A stretch of 57,949 nt of DNA from Ruminococcaceae bacterium UBA6416 (lineage in GTDB: Bacteria; Bacillota; Clostridia; Oscillospirales; Acutalibacteraceae), in the NCBI GenBank assembly GCA_002438505.1, contig DJPI01000013.1:1-57949 (forward strand), given 5' to 3'. Positions 24,226 to 33,095 of the stretch are shown here, one piece after another (position 1 is the first letter of the stretch; each line of letters opens with the position of its first letter). Below the pieces are notes generated by a model. It made no database searches. It had not been told where the DNA came from and was given only the letters and a program-made list of their open reading frames with translations. A program made the position numbers and the translations under genes.

Positions 24226-25623
24226 TTATTCTTTTTCTTTATCTTTTTCTTTATCTTTTTCTTTATCTTTTTCTTTTCCGTCCCCGTCCTCGTCATCGGT
24301 TTCCTTTTTCGGCGTAATTTCAACGCGGACTTTTCCGATTCGTCTGTCCTCAACATTGAGAATTGTGAACTTGAGGTTTTGAAAATCAACCTCGGTCATG
24401 TCACCGTCCTGCGGAAGATAGCCCAAACGGCTGATGAGAAAGCCACCGAGCGTGTCATAATCACCCTCGGGGATAACATCGCCGACAAGCTCATTGACTT
24501 CTTCAATATAAGCCGTTCCGTCAATGGTGAAAACATTCTCCGAAACTTCAACAATCTCCTCGTCCTCGTTGTCATATTCATCCTGAATATTGCCGACAAT
24601 GGCCTCAAGAAGATCCTCCATTGTGACAATACCGGCGGTTCCGCCGTATTCATCAACAACAACGGCCATCTGAACGCGCTTTTCACACATCTCGTTGAAC
24701 AGTGCGCCGCAGCTTTTGCTGAACGGAACATAGTATGCCTCGCGCATAACATCCTTCGGACCTTTGTCCTTCGGAAGGGAGGTTGAAATATATTTAAGCA
24801 GGTCTTTGATATACACAATGCCGATAATGTTGTCCGGATCCTCGTGGAAAACCGGGATGCGCGAATAGCCGTGCTCAATGGAGATTGAAACAACCTGCTC
24901 AAGGCTGTCCGTGTCCTCAACGGCGAACATATCGGTGCGGTGGGTCATTATATCGGAAACATCAATATCATCAAAGTCAAAGATGTTATCAATCATTTCC
25001 TTTTGAATATCCTCAATAACGCCCTTTTCCTGGCCAACGTCAACCATCATGCGTATCTCTTCCTCGGTAACGCCTTCCTCGTTCGCGTTTGGATCAAAGC
25101 CGCAGAGCTTGACAACAAGATTCGTTGAGGCGGAGAGAACCTTGACAAACGGCGCGGTGAGCGTTTTGACAACAAGCAAGACGCCAACAACGGAATATGC
25201 AATCTTCTCCGGCTTTTGCATCGCCATTCTCTTGGGTGCAAGCTCGCCGAAAACGAGTGAAAAATATGACATTATGAGCGTGATGAGAACAACCGAAGCG
25301 CCGTGGATTACGCCCTCCGGAACCGGTGTTCCGAGCGCAACAAGCTTTTTTGCAAGCGCATCGGCAAAGCTGCTTGACGCGGAAGCGGAGGTGAGGAAAC
25401 CGGCAAGGGTGACGCCAATCTGGATTGTTGAAAGGAAATTGCTGGGATTTTCCGTCAGCTTTTTCACCTTTTTGGCCTTTTTGTTGCCGTCTTCAGCCTG
25501 CTTGTCAACAACATTGTCATTAAGTGAGATGATTGCAATTTCGCTCATTGCGAAAAATGCATTGATGATTACGAGTACGAACAGAAGCAATAGTTTAAAG
25601 ATAATACTTCCCGGGTCGTCCAT
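24226..25623 (-). CDS. CNNM/CBS-domain membrane protein (HlyC/CorC family)
   Basis: 465 residues. An N-terminal CNNM (DUF21) domain with about four membrane helices (IINAFFAMSEIAIISL onward) is followed by a CBS pair (about 215-340; MTHRTDMFAVEDTD and VDEYGGTAGIVTMEDLLEAIVG) and a CorC_HlyC domain. Such proteins are linked to Mg2+ or other divalent-ion export; the old haemolysin name is not informative. The C-terminus ends in a Lys/Glu/Asp repeat, (KEKD)n, encoded by a 12-bp tandem repeat. Single gene with its own promoter and terminator. Confidence 0.9.
   Translation of the reverse strand: MDDPGSIIFKLLLLFVLVIINAFFAMSEIAIISLNDNVVDKQAEDGNKKAKKVKKLTENPSNFLSTIQIGVTLAGFLTSASASSSFADALAKKLVALGTPVPEGVIHGASVVLITLIMSYFSLVFGELAPKRMAMQKPEKIAYSVVGVLLVVKTLTAPFVKVLSASTNLVVKLCGFDPNANEEGVTEEEIRMMVDVGQEKGVIEDIQKEMIDNIFDFDDIDVSDIMTHRTDMFAVEDTDSLEQVVSISIEHGYSRIPVFHEDPDNIIGIVYIKDLLKYISTSLPKDKGPKDVMREAYYVPFSKSCGALFNEMCEKRVQMAVVVDEYGGTAGIVTMEDLLEAIVGNIQDEYDNEDEEIVEVSENVFTIDGTAYIEEVNELVGDVIPEGDYDTLGGFLISRLGYLPQDGDMTEVDFQNLKFTILNVEDRRIGKVRVEITPKKETDDEDGDGKEKDKEKDKEKDKEKE
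24231..24290. repeat. 12-bp tandem repeat in the CorC-type gene
   Basis: Four perfect copies of CTTTTTCTTTAT (plus strand, 24231-24278) and a partial fifth. In the protein each unit encodes KEKD or its circular permutation. Because 12 is a multiple of 3, gain or loss of units would change tail length without a frameshift. Confidence 0.9.
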
Positions 25624-25691
25624 TGTGGATTAAAACTCCTTTCAGATTTCTGAAAATTTTTTCTTTGTACGTTTGTGTACATTGATATATT

Positions 25692-25720
25692 ACTATACTA
25701 TAAAAAGTACCAAATGTCAA
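25692..25720 (-). promoter_or_regulatory. promoter of the CorC-type gene
   Basis: Minus strand: TTGACA, 17-base spacer, TATAGT, directly after the terminator of the upstream gene. Confidence 0.75.
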
Positions 25721-25726
25721 TAAAAA

Positions 25727-25756
25727 TTTTCGGCGCAGTGAAAACCGCGCCGAAAA
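25727..25756 (-). terminator. terminator of the zinc-ribbon/DUF805 gene
   Basis: TTTTCGGCGC and GCGCCGAAAA arms, 10-bp perfect stem, followed on the minus strand by ATTTTTA. Confidence 0.85.
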
Positions 25757-25773
25757 AGTTGATTTTTCTGATG

Positions 25774-26610
25774 TTATTCTTCGCTTCCCTGCTCGGGAGC
25801 GGCACCCCACTGGTTGTCTTTATCGCTTGAGCCGATGAGCAAAAACATAAGAATAATCCAGCCGACAACCGGAATCATGGAAAGCAGAACATAAGCTCCA
25901 CTCCTTCCGGTATCATGAAGCCTTCTGAAGGTTACGGAAAGTCCGGGGATGAATGAGATTAACATAAAAATCCAATAATACCAGGCAACAGCTGCAAACA
26001 CCGGGTTTGAGGAAAAGACCTCAGCCTCCTCCCCTCCGATTATTCTTGCAATCAGATATGGAGATTCCATAATCAAATTGAAAAGAAGAATCCACCAATA
26101 TTCACCGACAACGGCTCTTCCGGAAAAATCCGACCAGTTTTTAAAATAATTCTTCACCGCCGCCGCAAAGGAAACCTTCGCCCGAGGCCTTATACCGTCA
26201 TAAGGATCGCCGTCATAGCCGCGGCTTTTGTAAACTTCCTCATATGTTGGGATGTATTCACCGTCATCCTCGTTCTCCTCTTTAAAGAGCGGCATTCCGC
26301 ATTCCGGGCAGAAATTCTCATGCGGCTTGACGGGGCTGTTGCAACCGGGGCAGGTTTTGAATGCGGCGGTATCCGGCGTTTCTTCAGTGCATCCCGCTTT
26401 ATCGCTCTCTTCAGCAAGTATCATTCCGCATTCATGACAGAATTTTTCATGCGGTTCAACGAGCGTACTGCAGCCGGGGCAGACCTTGCACTCACCTGCG
26501 ATTTCGGCTTCATCGCCTTCAAAATAAAGCGGCATTCCGCATTCCGGGCAGAAGCTCTCATGCGGCTTGACGGGGCTGTTACAACTGGGGCAGGTTTTGA
26601 ATGCATTCAT
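25774..26610 (-). CDS. triple zinc-ribbon DUF805 membrane protein
   Basis: I start at 26610 (MNAFKTCPSC) because AAGGAG lies 10-12 bases upstream; the longer frame adds a basic stretch with no site. The 278-residue protein has three zinc ribbons of the form CPxC-x9-FCxECGM (about residues 6-25, 43-62 and 86-105). These are followed by a linker (to ~145) and a DUF805 domain with four membrane helices, recognisable from TFRRLHDTGRSGAYVLLSMIP. DUF805 proteins are small inner-membrane proteins of unknown function. Ribbons 1 and 3 are near-identical at DNA level, so this array grew recently. Confidence 0.8.
   Translation of the reverse strand: MNAFKTCPSCNSPVKPHESFCPECGMPLYFEGDEAEIAGECKVCPGCSTLVEPHEKFCHECGMILAEESDKAGCTEETPDTAAFKTCPGCNSPVKPHENFCPECGMPLFKEENEDDGEYIPTYEEVYKSRGYDGDPYDGIRPRAKVSFAAAVKNYFKNWSDFSGRAVVGEYWWILLFNLIMESPYLIARIIGGEEAEVFSSNPVFAAVAWYYWIFMLISFIPGLSVTFRRLHDTGRSGAYVLLSMIPVVGWIILMFLLIGSSDKDNQWGAAPEQGSEE
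26290..26604. repeat. two 75-bp near-identical direct repeats (zinc ribbons)
   Basis: 26290-26364 and 26530-26604 agree at about 71 of 75 bases and encode ribbons 3 and 1. The middle ribbon (around 26415-26490) is clearly more diverged. Recent duplication or gene conversion inside the gene. Confidence 0.85.
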
Positions 26611-26788
26611 CTTTTTTCTCTCCTTTTTTATTTTATTATAGTATATCGGCATTGAAAAAACAAGGCTCAATCTTATTCTTTTTCTCTTTTTCATTATAAT
26701 ATGCCACTGTACAAGCCCATTAAAAACACACGAGAGAATTAATTTGTAATAAAACTGTCATAAAGTGTAATTAAATTGTCACAGATTG

Positions 26789-26819
26789 TTAACACGTTTG
26801 ACAGTTTATATGATATAAT
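26789..26819 (+). promoter_or_regulatory. promoter of the dlt-like operon
   Basis: Extended -10 element TGATATAAT (26811-26819); TTAACA at 26789 is a weak -35 with a 19-base spacer. It precedes the MBOAT start at 26861. Confidence 0.5.
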
Positions 26820-26860
26820 GGTAGCATTAAAGGAACAGTAAATATTGGATGTGATAATGC

Positions 26861-28459
26861 ATGGGATATCAGTCCCTCAAATTTCTTTTGTTTTCCGCCG
26901 CGGTTGTTCTTGTTTATTACGCGGTTGGAAGGTTTTATAAAAAAGGTCAGCAATATGTTCTCCTTTTTGCAAACCTTGCTTTTTATTCAATATGCGGACT
27001 TAAATATCTTCCGTTTCTTGCGGTAACGCTTTTTTCCTCTTTTTTTGCTGCAAAAAGAATCGGAAAAATCTTTTCCTCGGCGGATGAAAAGCTCCTTAAC
27101 GCCCAAAGTCCGGCGGAAAAAAAGTCCATCCGTGCCGAGGCTAAGAAAAAAGCAAAAGTACCAATGCTTTTCGGAATACTTGTTCCGCTTGCGTTTTTGG
27201 TCGTATGCAAATATTCGCTCTTTGTTCTCAAAAACGTGAACGCCGTCATCAGCCGTCTGGGCGCTCAGCCGATTGGTCTTTTCAAAATGATTTTGCCGCT
27301 CGGAATCTCGTTTTATACCTTTATGGCGGTCGGATATGTTCTCGATGTCTATTGGAAGCGAATCAAGGCGGAAAACAGCTTCATTGCGTTCGCCGTTTTT
27401 CTGACTTATTTTCCGCATATTGTTCAAGGACCCATCGGGCGCTACGGAAAATTCAAAGAGCAGTTCGACCCCCAAAAGGGTGTTGAGCTGAACACTCAGA
27501 ACCTTGCGTTCGGCGCGGAGCTTGTTATCTGGGGCCTTTTCAAAAAGCTTGTCATTGCGGACAGGCTCTCCCCCTTTGTTGGAACATTTTTTGACGATCC
27601 GGGAAAATACGGCGGTCTTGTGATGGTCATTGCCGCGGTTCTTTATTCCGTTCAGATTTATGCCGACTTTTCCGGCTGCATTGACATTGTCAGCGGCGTT
27701 TCGGAAATGCTCGGAATCAAGCTTCCGAAAAACTTTAACCACCCGTATTTCTCCCTGACAATTCCCGAGTTCTGGCGCCGCTGGCACATCTCGCTCGGCG
27801 AATGGTTCAAAGACTTTGTCTATTTCCCCGTTTCAACCTCAGAGCCGGTGAAGAAGCTGCGAAAAGCGTTCAAAAAGCGCGGATATAAAAAGGCGGAGCT
27901 GCTTGCCGCAAGCGCCGTTCCGACCGCCGTTGTCTGGCTGATAACCGGCCTTTGGCACGGGGCAAGCTGGAACTTTGTTGCGTGGGGTGCGTTTTACGCC
28001 GTGCTCATGGTTGGCGGAAATGCTTTTGCGGACTTTAACAAAGCCTTGACTGTCAAATTGAAAATTGATACCGAAACATTCGGCTGGAAGCTCTTTCAAA
28101 TGGTGCGCACCTTTGCTTTGTGCTGCGCCGGCCGCGTCTTTTTCCGCGCCGAGGGTCTTAAAAACGCGCTGAGATATTTCAAAAATATGTTCTCCTCGCT
28201 TTCAATGCAGTATATTCTTGACGACAGGATATATACCTACGGGCTTGACAGACAGAACTTCATTCTTGTTATTATTGCAATTCTTGTTCTTCTTGTTGCA
28301 GACATTCTTGAGGAAAAAACACCGCTGCGTCAGGCGCTTTCAAAGCAAAACACCGTTTTCCGTTATCTTGTGATTCTTCTTGGCATCTTTGCCGTCATCA
28401 TCTTCGGAATATACGGTCCGCAGTACAACGCAAGCGAGTTCATTTATGAACAGTTTTAA
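26861..28459 (+). CDS. MBOAT-family membrane O-acyltransferase (DltB-like)
   Basis: 532 residues with about 12 membrane helices. The MBOAT core is clear: PLGISFYTFMAVGYVLDVY, EFWRRWHISLGEWFKDFVYFP (conserved His309 region) and TGLWHGASWNFVAWG (catalytic His366). DltB and AlgI move an acyl group from a carrier inside the cell to an acceptor outside. It is the first gene of a five-gene operon with an acyl carrier protein, a DASS transporter, an AMP-forming ligase and an SGNH protein, that is, dlt-like with one addition. The acyl group and the acceptor polymer are not known. Confidence 0.9.
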   Translation: MGYQSLKFLLFSAAVVLVYYAVGRFYKKGQQYVLLFANLAFYSICGLKYLPFLAVTLFSSFFAAKRIGKIFSSADEKLLNAQSPAEKKSIRAEAKKKAKVPMLFGILVPLAFLVVCKYSLFVLKNVNAVISRLGAQPIGLFKMILPLGISFYTFMAVGYVLDVYWKRIKAENSFIAFAVFLTYFPHIVQGPIGRYGKFKEQFDPQKGVELNTQNLAFGAELVIWGLFKKLVIADRLSPFVGTFFDDPGKYGGLVMVIAAVLYSVQIYADFSGCIDIVSGVSEMLGIKLPKNFNHPYFSLTIPEFWRRWHISLGEWFKDFVYFPVSTSEPVKKLRKAFKKRGYKKAELLAASAVPTAVVWLITGLWHGASWNFVAWGAFYAVLMVGGNAFADFNKALTVKLKIDTETFGWKLFQMVRTFALCCAGRVFFRAEGLKNALRYFKNMFSSLSMQYILDDRIYTYGLDRQNFILVIIAILVLLVADILEEKTPLRQALSKQNTVFRYLVILLGIFAVIIFGIYGPQYNASEFIYEQF

Positions 28460-28502
28460 TCAATAACAAATTAAAAATATCAACAAAGGAAGGTAAAACA
28501 CC

Positions 28503-28724
28503 ATGGAAAAATTGCTTAAACTTCTTCATTCACTTTATCCCGAAATTGACTTTTCAAAGGAAAAGCACCTCATGACAGACAGAATCCTCGACTCCGCCGC
28601 GGTTGTTTCAATTATCTCCGAAATTGAGGATGAGTTTGGCGTTTCCGTCTCAATGGAATATATTCAGCCGCAGTATTTTGAATCGGCCGAAACAATGTGG
28701 GAAATGATTGAGGAGCTTTCATAA
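28503..28724 (+). CDS. acyl carrier protein (DltC-like)
   Basis: 73 residues. The phosphopantetheine site is Ser31 in RILDSAAVVS, in the place of the usual DSL; GGAAG precedes the start. Four-helix ACP pattern with the typical acidic EIEDEFGVSVSME helix. It should carry the acyl group activated by the ligase encoded at 30167 to the MBOAT protein. The stop overlaps the start of the transporter (TAATG), so translation is coupled. Confidence 0.9.
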   Translation: MEKLLKLLHSLYPEIDFSKEKHLMTDRILDSAAVVSIISEIEDEFGVSVSMEYIQPQYFESAETMWEMIEELS

Positions 28725-30139
28725 TGGATAAGAAGCGCATTATAAACCTCATTATAGGTCCGCTTCTTTTTGCTCTCTCTTTTCTTCTTCCGGAAAGTGT
28801 CTTTGTCTCGGTTGCTTCAAAGGCGGCCGTCGGAACGGTTGCGTGGATGGCGTACTGGTGGATAACCGCGCCGGTCGATTTTGCCGTGACGGCCTTTTTG
28901 CCGATTGCCGTCAACGCATTTGTTCAAATGACGGACATGAGCGAGGTCATTTCAAACTATGCCTCGGAAACAATTCTCCTTTTGCTCGGCGCGTCAATCC
29001 TCACCGTTTCCTGGGAACAGACAGGACTTGACAAAAGGATTGCCGCAAAATGTCTTTCCGTTATCGGAAGCAACCTGCGGCTGCAGATTGTTTTTTGGTT
29101 CCTTCTTTCCGCTGCGCTTTCCGCCGTTCTTCCGAACGCCGTTGTCTGCGCAACAATAACGCCGATTGCCGTTTCAATGCTCAAATATGTTGGCGAGGAT
29201 GACATTGCAAAAAGCAAAAAGGGCTCAATGATTCTTCTCACCGTTGCCTATGCGGCCGGAGTGGGCGGACTTGCAACGCCGCTCGGCGGAGCAATGAACC
29301 TCATCACCGTTGATTACATTGAAAAGCTCACCGGTGAAGAATATATGTATGTTTCCTGGCTTGTTCGCTTTTTGCCGATAATGCTGGTTCTTGTTGCAAG
29401 CAACATTGTTTTCCTTGTTCTTCACGTTAAAAAGACGGACACGATAGGCATAAGCCGCGAATACTTCAAAGAACAATACAAGGCTCTTCCGAAAATGACA
29501 AAGGAGGAGGCGCTCTCTTTTGTTCTTTTTGTTGCCGCAACCGTAATGGCGTTCACAAGGCAGCTTTATCAAAACGCTCTTCCCGGCCTCAAACCGGCAT
29601 ATGTTTTCATCATCTGTGCAATGGTGTCATTCCTCATCACATGCAAGGACGGAACGCGGCTCATGGTCTGGAAGTCCGTTCAAACAAAAATTGTCTGGGA
29701 GCTTATCTATATCTTTGCCGGAGGACTCGCCGCCGGAACTCTCATCAACAAAAGCGGCGCGGCCGAAGCTATTGGAAAAGCCGTTTCAAAAACAAACCTT
29801 GACGGCGGCTTTTTGACCGTTCTTGTTATTGTTGTTCTCACGGTTCTTCTTTCAGACATAACAAGCAACACGGCGACCGCGGCCGTTTCAATCCCGATTG
29901 TCATAAGCATCATAAACGGCATTGGAAAAGACCCGATACCGTATATTTACATCGCCTCAATAGGCGTCAATCTTTCATATATGCTTCCGACCTCAATCCG
30001 CGCAATCCCCGTTGGATACGGACTGAACCCCCGGTTCATGCTCAAAAAAGGCGTTCCCTTGACCGTTATTGTGATTATTCTCATGAGTGTTCTCGGATAT
30101 GCGCTTTTGAAGTTCTGGCCGGCTTTTTCAACGGTCTGA
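28724..30139 (+). CDS. DASS-family (SLC13-type) anion:Na+ symporter
   Basis: 471 residues with about 11-12 membrane helices. Two DASS sodium-binding regions are visible: GGLATPLGGAMNLI (about 184-197) and SDITSNTATAAVSIP (about 376-390, containing the SNT motif). Family members import dicarboxylates, citrate or sulfate with Na+. It sits between the ACP and the ligase, overlaps the ACP stop, and is not part of any dlt operon I know. It may supply the acid that the ligase activates. It would use the sodium gradient that the Na+ V-ATPase could build. Confidence 0.88.
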   Translation: MDKKRIINLIIGPLLFALSFLLPESVFVSVASKAAVGTVAWMAYWWITAPVDFAVTAFLPIAVNAFVQMTDMSEVISNYASETILLLLGASILTVSWEQTGLDKRIAAKCLSVIGSNLRLQIVFWFLLSAALSAVLPNAVVCATITPIAVSMLKYVGEDDIAKSKKGSMILLTVAYAAGVGGLATPLGGAMNLITVDYIEKLTGEEYMYVSWLVRFLPIMLVLVASNIVFLVLHVKKTDTIGISREYFKEQYKALPKMTKEEALSFVLFVAATVMAFTRQLYQNALPGLKPAYVFIICAMVSFLITCKDGTRLMVWKSVQTKIVWELIYIFAGGLAAGTLINKSGAAEAIGKAVSKTNLDGGFLTVLVIVVLTVLLSDITSNTATAAVSIPIVISIINGIGKDPIPYIYIASIGVNLSYMLPTSIRAIPVGYGLNPRFMLKKGVPLTVIVIILMSVLGYALLKFWPAFSTV

Positions 30140-30166
30140 GCATATCAGCAGAAAGGAGCATTTGTT

Positions 30167-31639
30167 TTGGCTGATTCAATTTTTGAAGCCGTTTTTGAAA
30201 ACGCACGCAAAAGGCCTGAAAAGCTCTGCGTTGCAGACGAGGAGCGCGCGCTGTCTTACGGCGAATATATCTCACTTGTTTCAAAATTTTCCTCTGTTCT
30301 CTCCTCGTTCGGAGTTAAAAAGGGAGACAGAGTTGTTGCCGAGGCCGTTCAGTCGGTGAAGTTTCTTGCGCTTCAGCTTGCGCTTCAGGCCATCGGAGGA
30401 ATTTTTGTTCCGGTTGAACGCGGCATTGCAAAGCCCAAAATTGAAAGCATTTCAAAAGCCGCCGGTGCAAAGCTTGTTGTCACCTCCCTTGAGGTCAAAA
30501 AGGGAATGACGCTTAACTTCCTTTTTGAACAGGCAGAAAAAGCAAAGGAATACATCTATAACTTTTTTCCGGAAAAGGACACGGTCTGCGAGCTGCTTTT
30601 CAGCACAGGCACAACCGGAAAGGAAAAAGGTATCATTATCACCAACGGAAACAACATTGCCCTTGCGGAAAACGTGATGTTCGGCGTTGAAATGAAGAAT
30701 GACAATGTTGAGCTCATCCCCTCTCCGCTCAATCACTCACACGCCCTGCGCCGCTATTACGGCAATATGCTCTGCGGTGCAAGCGTTGTCATTTCAACCG
30801 GTGTCATCAATCTTTTCGGCTTTTTCAAGCTGATTGAAAGGTTCGGCGTCAATTCAATCGACCTTGTTCCGACCGCGTTGACAATTCTTTTGAAGCTTTC
30901 AAAAAACAAGCTCGGTGAATACAAGGACACGCTCAGATATATCGAGCTTGGCGCCGCGCCGCTCATGCAGGCGGACAAGGACAAGCTCAAAGAGCTTCTT
31001 CCCAACACACGGCTTTATAATTTTTACGGTAGCACGGAAAGCGGCTGCATTGCAATCTATAACTTCAATGACTCAAAGGACAAGCCCGGCTGCATTGGAA
31101 AGCCGACCTTCAACGCAAAAATTATTGCCGTTGACGAAAATCACAATAAAATTGAAACAAGCCTTCAAAGAACCGGGCTTCTTGCCTCGGCCGGAAAAAT
31201 GAACATGAAAGGCTATTGGAAGGACGAGGAGGAAACCGCCGCAGCGCTTTCTGATGGTGTTGTCTATACAAACGATGAGATTTACTTTGACGAGGACGGA
31301 GACATCATCCTGCTCGGAAGGCGCGGAGACGTTATCAATGTTGCCGGAAACAAGGTTTCTCCGGATGAGATTGAAAACGCCGCAAAAAAAATTGACTGCA
31401 TTGCGGACTGCGGCTGCGTTCCGGAGGTGGACGCGCTCAAAGGCAGCGTTCCGAAGCTTTTTGTTGAAATAAAGCCTGGCACAAAGTTTGACGCCGTATT
31501 CATCAGAGAAAGCCTTTCAAAAGCCCTTGAGCCATACAAGGTTCCGCAGCATATTGTTCAAATTGACAAAATTCCGCGAACCTTCAACGGAAAAATCATC
31601 AGAAGAAAACTTATGGAAGCAAAGCAGGTTAAGGAATGA
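30167..31639 (+). CDS. AMP-forming acyl ligase (ACP-loading)
   Basis: 490 residues from a TTG start with AAGGAG 8 bases upstream. Adenylation motifs: STGTTGKEKG (146-155), YGSTESG, GRRGDVINVAGNKVSPDEIE and, at the end, PRTFNGKIIRRKL with the catalytic Lys. The ANL signature is therefore complete. The motif after GRRGD is of acyl-CoA-synthetase type; DltA has a [20 protein letters not shown]-type sequence there. This suggests a carboxylic acid other than D-alanine. It overlaps the next gene by four bases (ATGA). Confidence 0.88.
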   Translation: MADSIFEAVFENARKRPEKLCVADEERALSYGEYISLVSKFSSVLSSFGVKKGDRVVAEAVQSVKFLALQLALQAIGGIFVPVERGIAKPKIESISKAAGAKLVVTSLEVKKGMTLNFLFEQAEKAKEYIYNFFPEKDTVCELLFSTGTTGKEKGIIITNGNNIALAENVMFGVEMKNDNVELIPSPLNHSHALRRYYGNMLCGASVVISTGVINLFGFFKLIERFGVNSIDLVPTALTILLKLSKNKLGEYKDTLRYIELGAAPLMQADKDKLKELLPNTRLYNFYGSTESGCIAIYNFNDSKDKPGCIGKPTFNAKIIAVDENHNKIETSLQRTGLLASAGKMNMKGYWKDEEETAAALSDGVVYTNDEIYFDEDGDIILLGRRGDVINVAGNKVSPDEIENAAKKIDCIADCGCVPEVDALKGSVPKLFVEIKPGTKFDAVFIRESLSKALEPYKVPQHIVQIDKIPRTFNGKIIRRKLMEAKQVKE

Positions 31640-33012
31640 AAAAAATTAAAACAGTTATAAGGGCGCTTGCATTTGTTGTGGCCTTTGCCGTTTTGTTCGG
31701 TGCGGTTTCAAATGTTCTTGTCTGCCCGAACGACAAGCGCATTTATCAATGGGTGCCGCAGTTTTATGAAAATGAAAAGAACAGTCTTGACGCCGTTTAC
31801 ATCGGCTCAAGCACAGCTTATGCGTTCTGGTCACCTGCGCTGGCGTGGAAAAAAGACGGAATTGCCGTTTGGAACTATACCTCTCCGCGCCAGCCCCTTG
31901 ACGCTGCTAAGTATATCATTGAGGACTGCCGCAAAACGCAAAAGGATGCGCTATACATTGTCAACATCAACCGCGTTGATTCCTCGCTGAGCAAAACGGC
32001 GCTGCATTATCTTCTTGACTATATGCCGTTTTCTCTGACTAAGCTCAAGCTCACACATTCTCTCTGCGAAAAAATGGGGCTGAGCCTCGAAAAAAGAGTA
32101 CAGTATTATTTCCCGCTTGAGCTTTATCATTCGCGCTGGAGCGAGCTTTCTGCGGCCGATTTTTCATATAAGGCAGACGGAACAATGGGCTCGGCTAAGT
32201 ATTACTCATTTCTTAACAAGAGCCTGAATGTCGGAGAGCTCGGAACGCTCGGTGACGGTGAAAGTGAAAGCGCCGCAGACGAAAACGAGGAGACCGTTCA
32301 AAGCGGCGGACTCGGCGTTCTCGGTGAACTTCTTGATTACTGTGAAGAGAACGGTGTCAAGGTTCTTTTCACAATCAATCCGCAGCTTGAAAAGGCCGCG
32401 GAAAGGCGTGCCGGCCTTGAAAAGGCTAAGCAGCTCATCACAGAGCGCGGCTTTGAATATGTTGACTTTTGGGAAAACAGCGAGGACACCGGCATTGAAA
32501 TTCCGCAGGATTTTTATAACGACCTGCACACAAACATTCACGGCGCAATCAAAATGACAAACGTCTTGTCAGATTATCTCGTTGAGCATTACAGCTTTGA
32601 AAACAAGCAGGGCAAAAGCGGCTATGAGGACTGGGATAAATCGGTTGAAATTTACGGTGACGTCATTGCCCCTTATGTTCTTCCGTTTGAAACGGAAACA
32701 AAAAACCGTGATTACTCCCTTTCGGCGCCGGTGCTCACAAAAAGCGTTTTTGATTCTTCAAAAGTTATCCTTGAATGGAACAAGGCCGAAAACGCCGAGG
32801 GATATGAAATTTTCCGCAAAACGTCAGACGGAAAAACCGCATTCACAAAGATTGCAGAGCTTGGCGCGGACGCTCTTTCCTTTGATGACAGCACGGTTCA
32901 GACCGGAAGCGGGATAACATACAACTATGTTATTGTTGCGTTCAGAACGGAGGATACCGCCAAAGTTTACGGAAAATTCAACTATAACGGCGTGAATGTT
33001 ACGGTGAAGTAA
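31636..33012 (+). CDS. membrane-anchored SGNH-type acyltransferase/esterase with Fn3 domain
   Basis: 458 residues. One N-terminal membrane helix (about 8-28) anchors an outer domain. AVYIGSSTAYAF carries the nucleophile (Ser59) and NDLHTNIHGA carries the Asp/His pair (Asp296, His298), as in DltD and AlgJ/AlgX-type proteins. A C-terminal fibronectin type III domain (about 365-458) is an extra not found in DltD and resembles the Fn3 repeats of the glucosaminidase at 39378-42272. It most likely passes the acyl group from the MBOAT protein to a cell-wall polymer, or trims it. Confidence 0.75.
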   Translation: MKKIKTVIRALAFVVAFAVLFGAVSNVLVCPNDKRIYQWVPQFYENEKNSLDAVYIGSSTAYAFWSPALAWKKDGIAVWNYTSPRQPLDAAKYIIEDCRKTQKDALYIVNINRVDSSLSKTALHYLLDYMPFSLTKLKLTHSLCEKMGLSLEKRVQYYFPLELYHSRWSELSAADFSYKADGTMGSAKYYSFLNKSLNVGELGTLGDGESESAADENEETVQSGGLGVLGELLDYCEENGVKVLFTINPQLEKAAERRAGLEKAKQLITERGFEYVDFWENSEDTGIEIPQDFYNDLHTNIHGAIKMTNVLSDYLVEHYSFENKQGKSGYEDWDKSVEIYGDVIAPYVLPFETETKNRDYSLSAPVLTKSVFDSSKVILEWNKAENAEGYEIFRKTSDGKTAFTKIAELGADALSFDDSTVQTGSGITYNYVIVAFRTEDTAKVYGKFNYNGVNVTVK

Positions 33013-33036
33013 CCACCCACCACAAAGCCAATTAAA

Positions 33037-33081
33037 AACCGCCGGAGGTCGAAATTAATCGGCCGCCCGGCGGTTATTTTT
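33037..33081. terminator. bidirectional terminator between the acylation operon and pckG
   Basis: AACCGCCGG and CCGGCGGTT arms, perfect 9-bp stem, with A-run before and ATTTTT after. Confidence 0.85.
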
Positions 33082-33095
33082 GTCACAACGCCAAA

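Noticed and set aside
26987..27787. 266-aa minus-strand ORF inside the MBOAT gene
   Set aside because: Shadow of the acyltransferase gene; the plus-strand protein has all family motifs.
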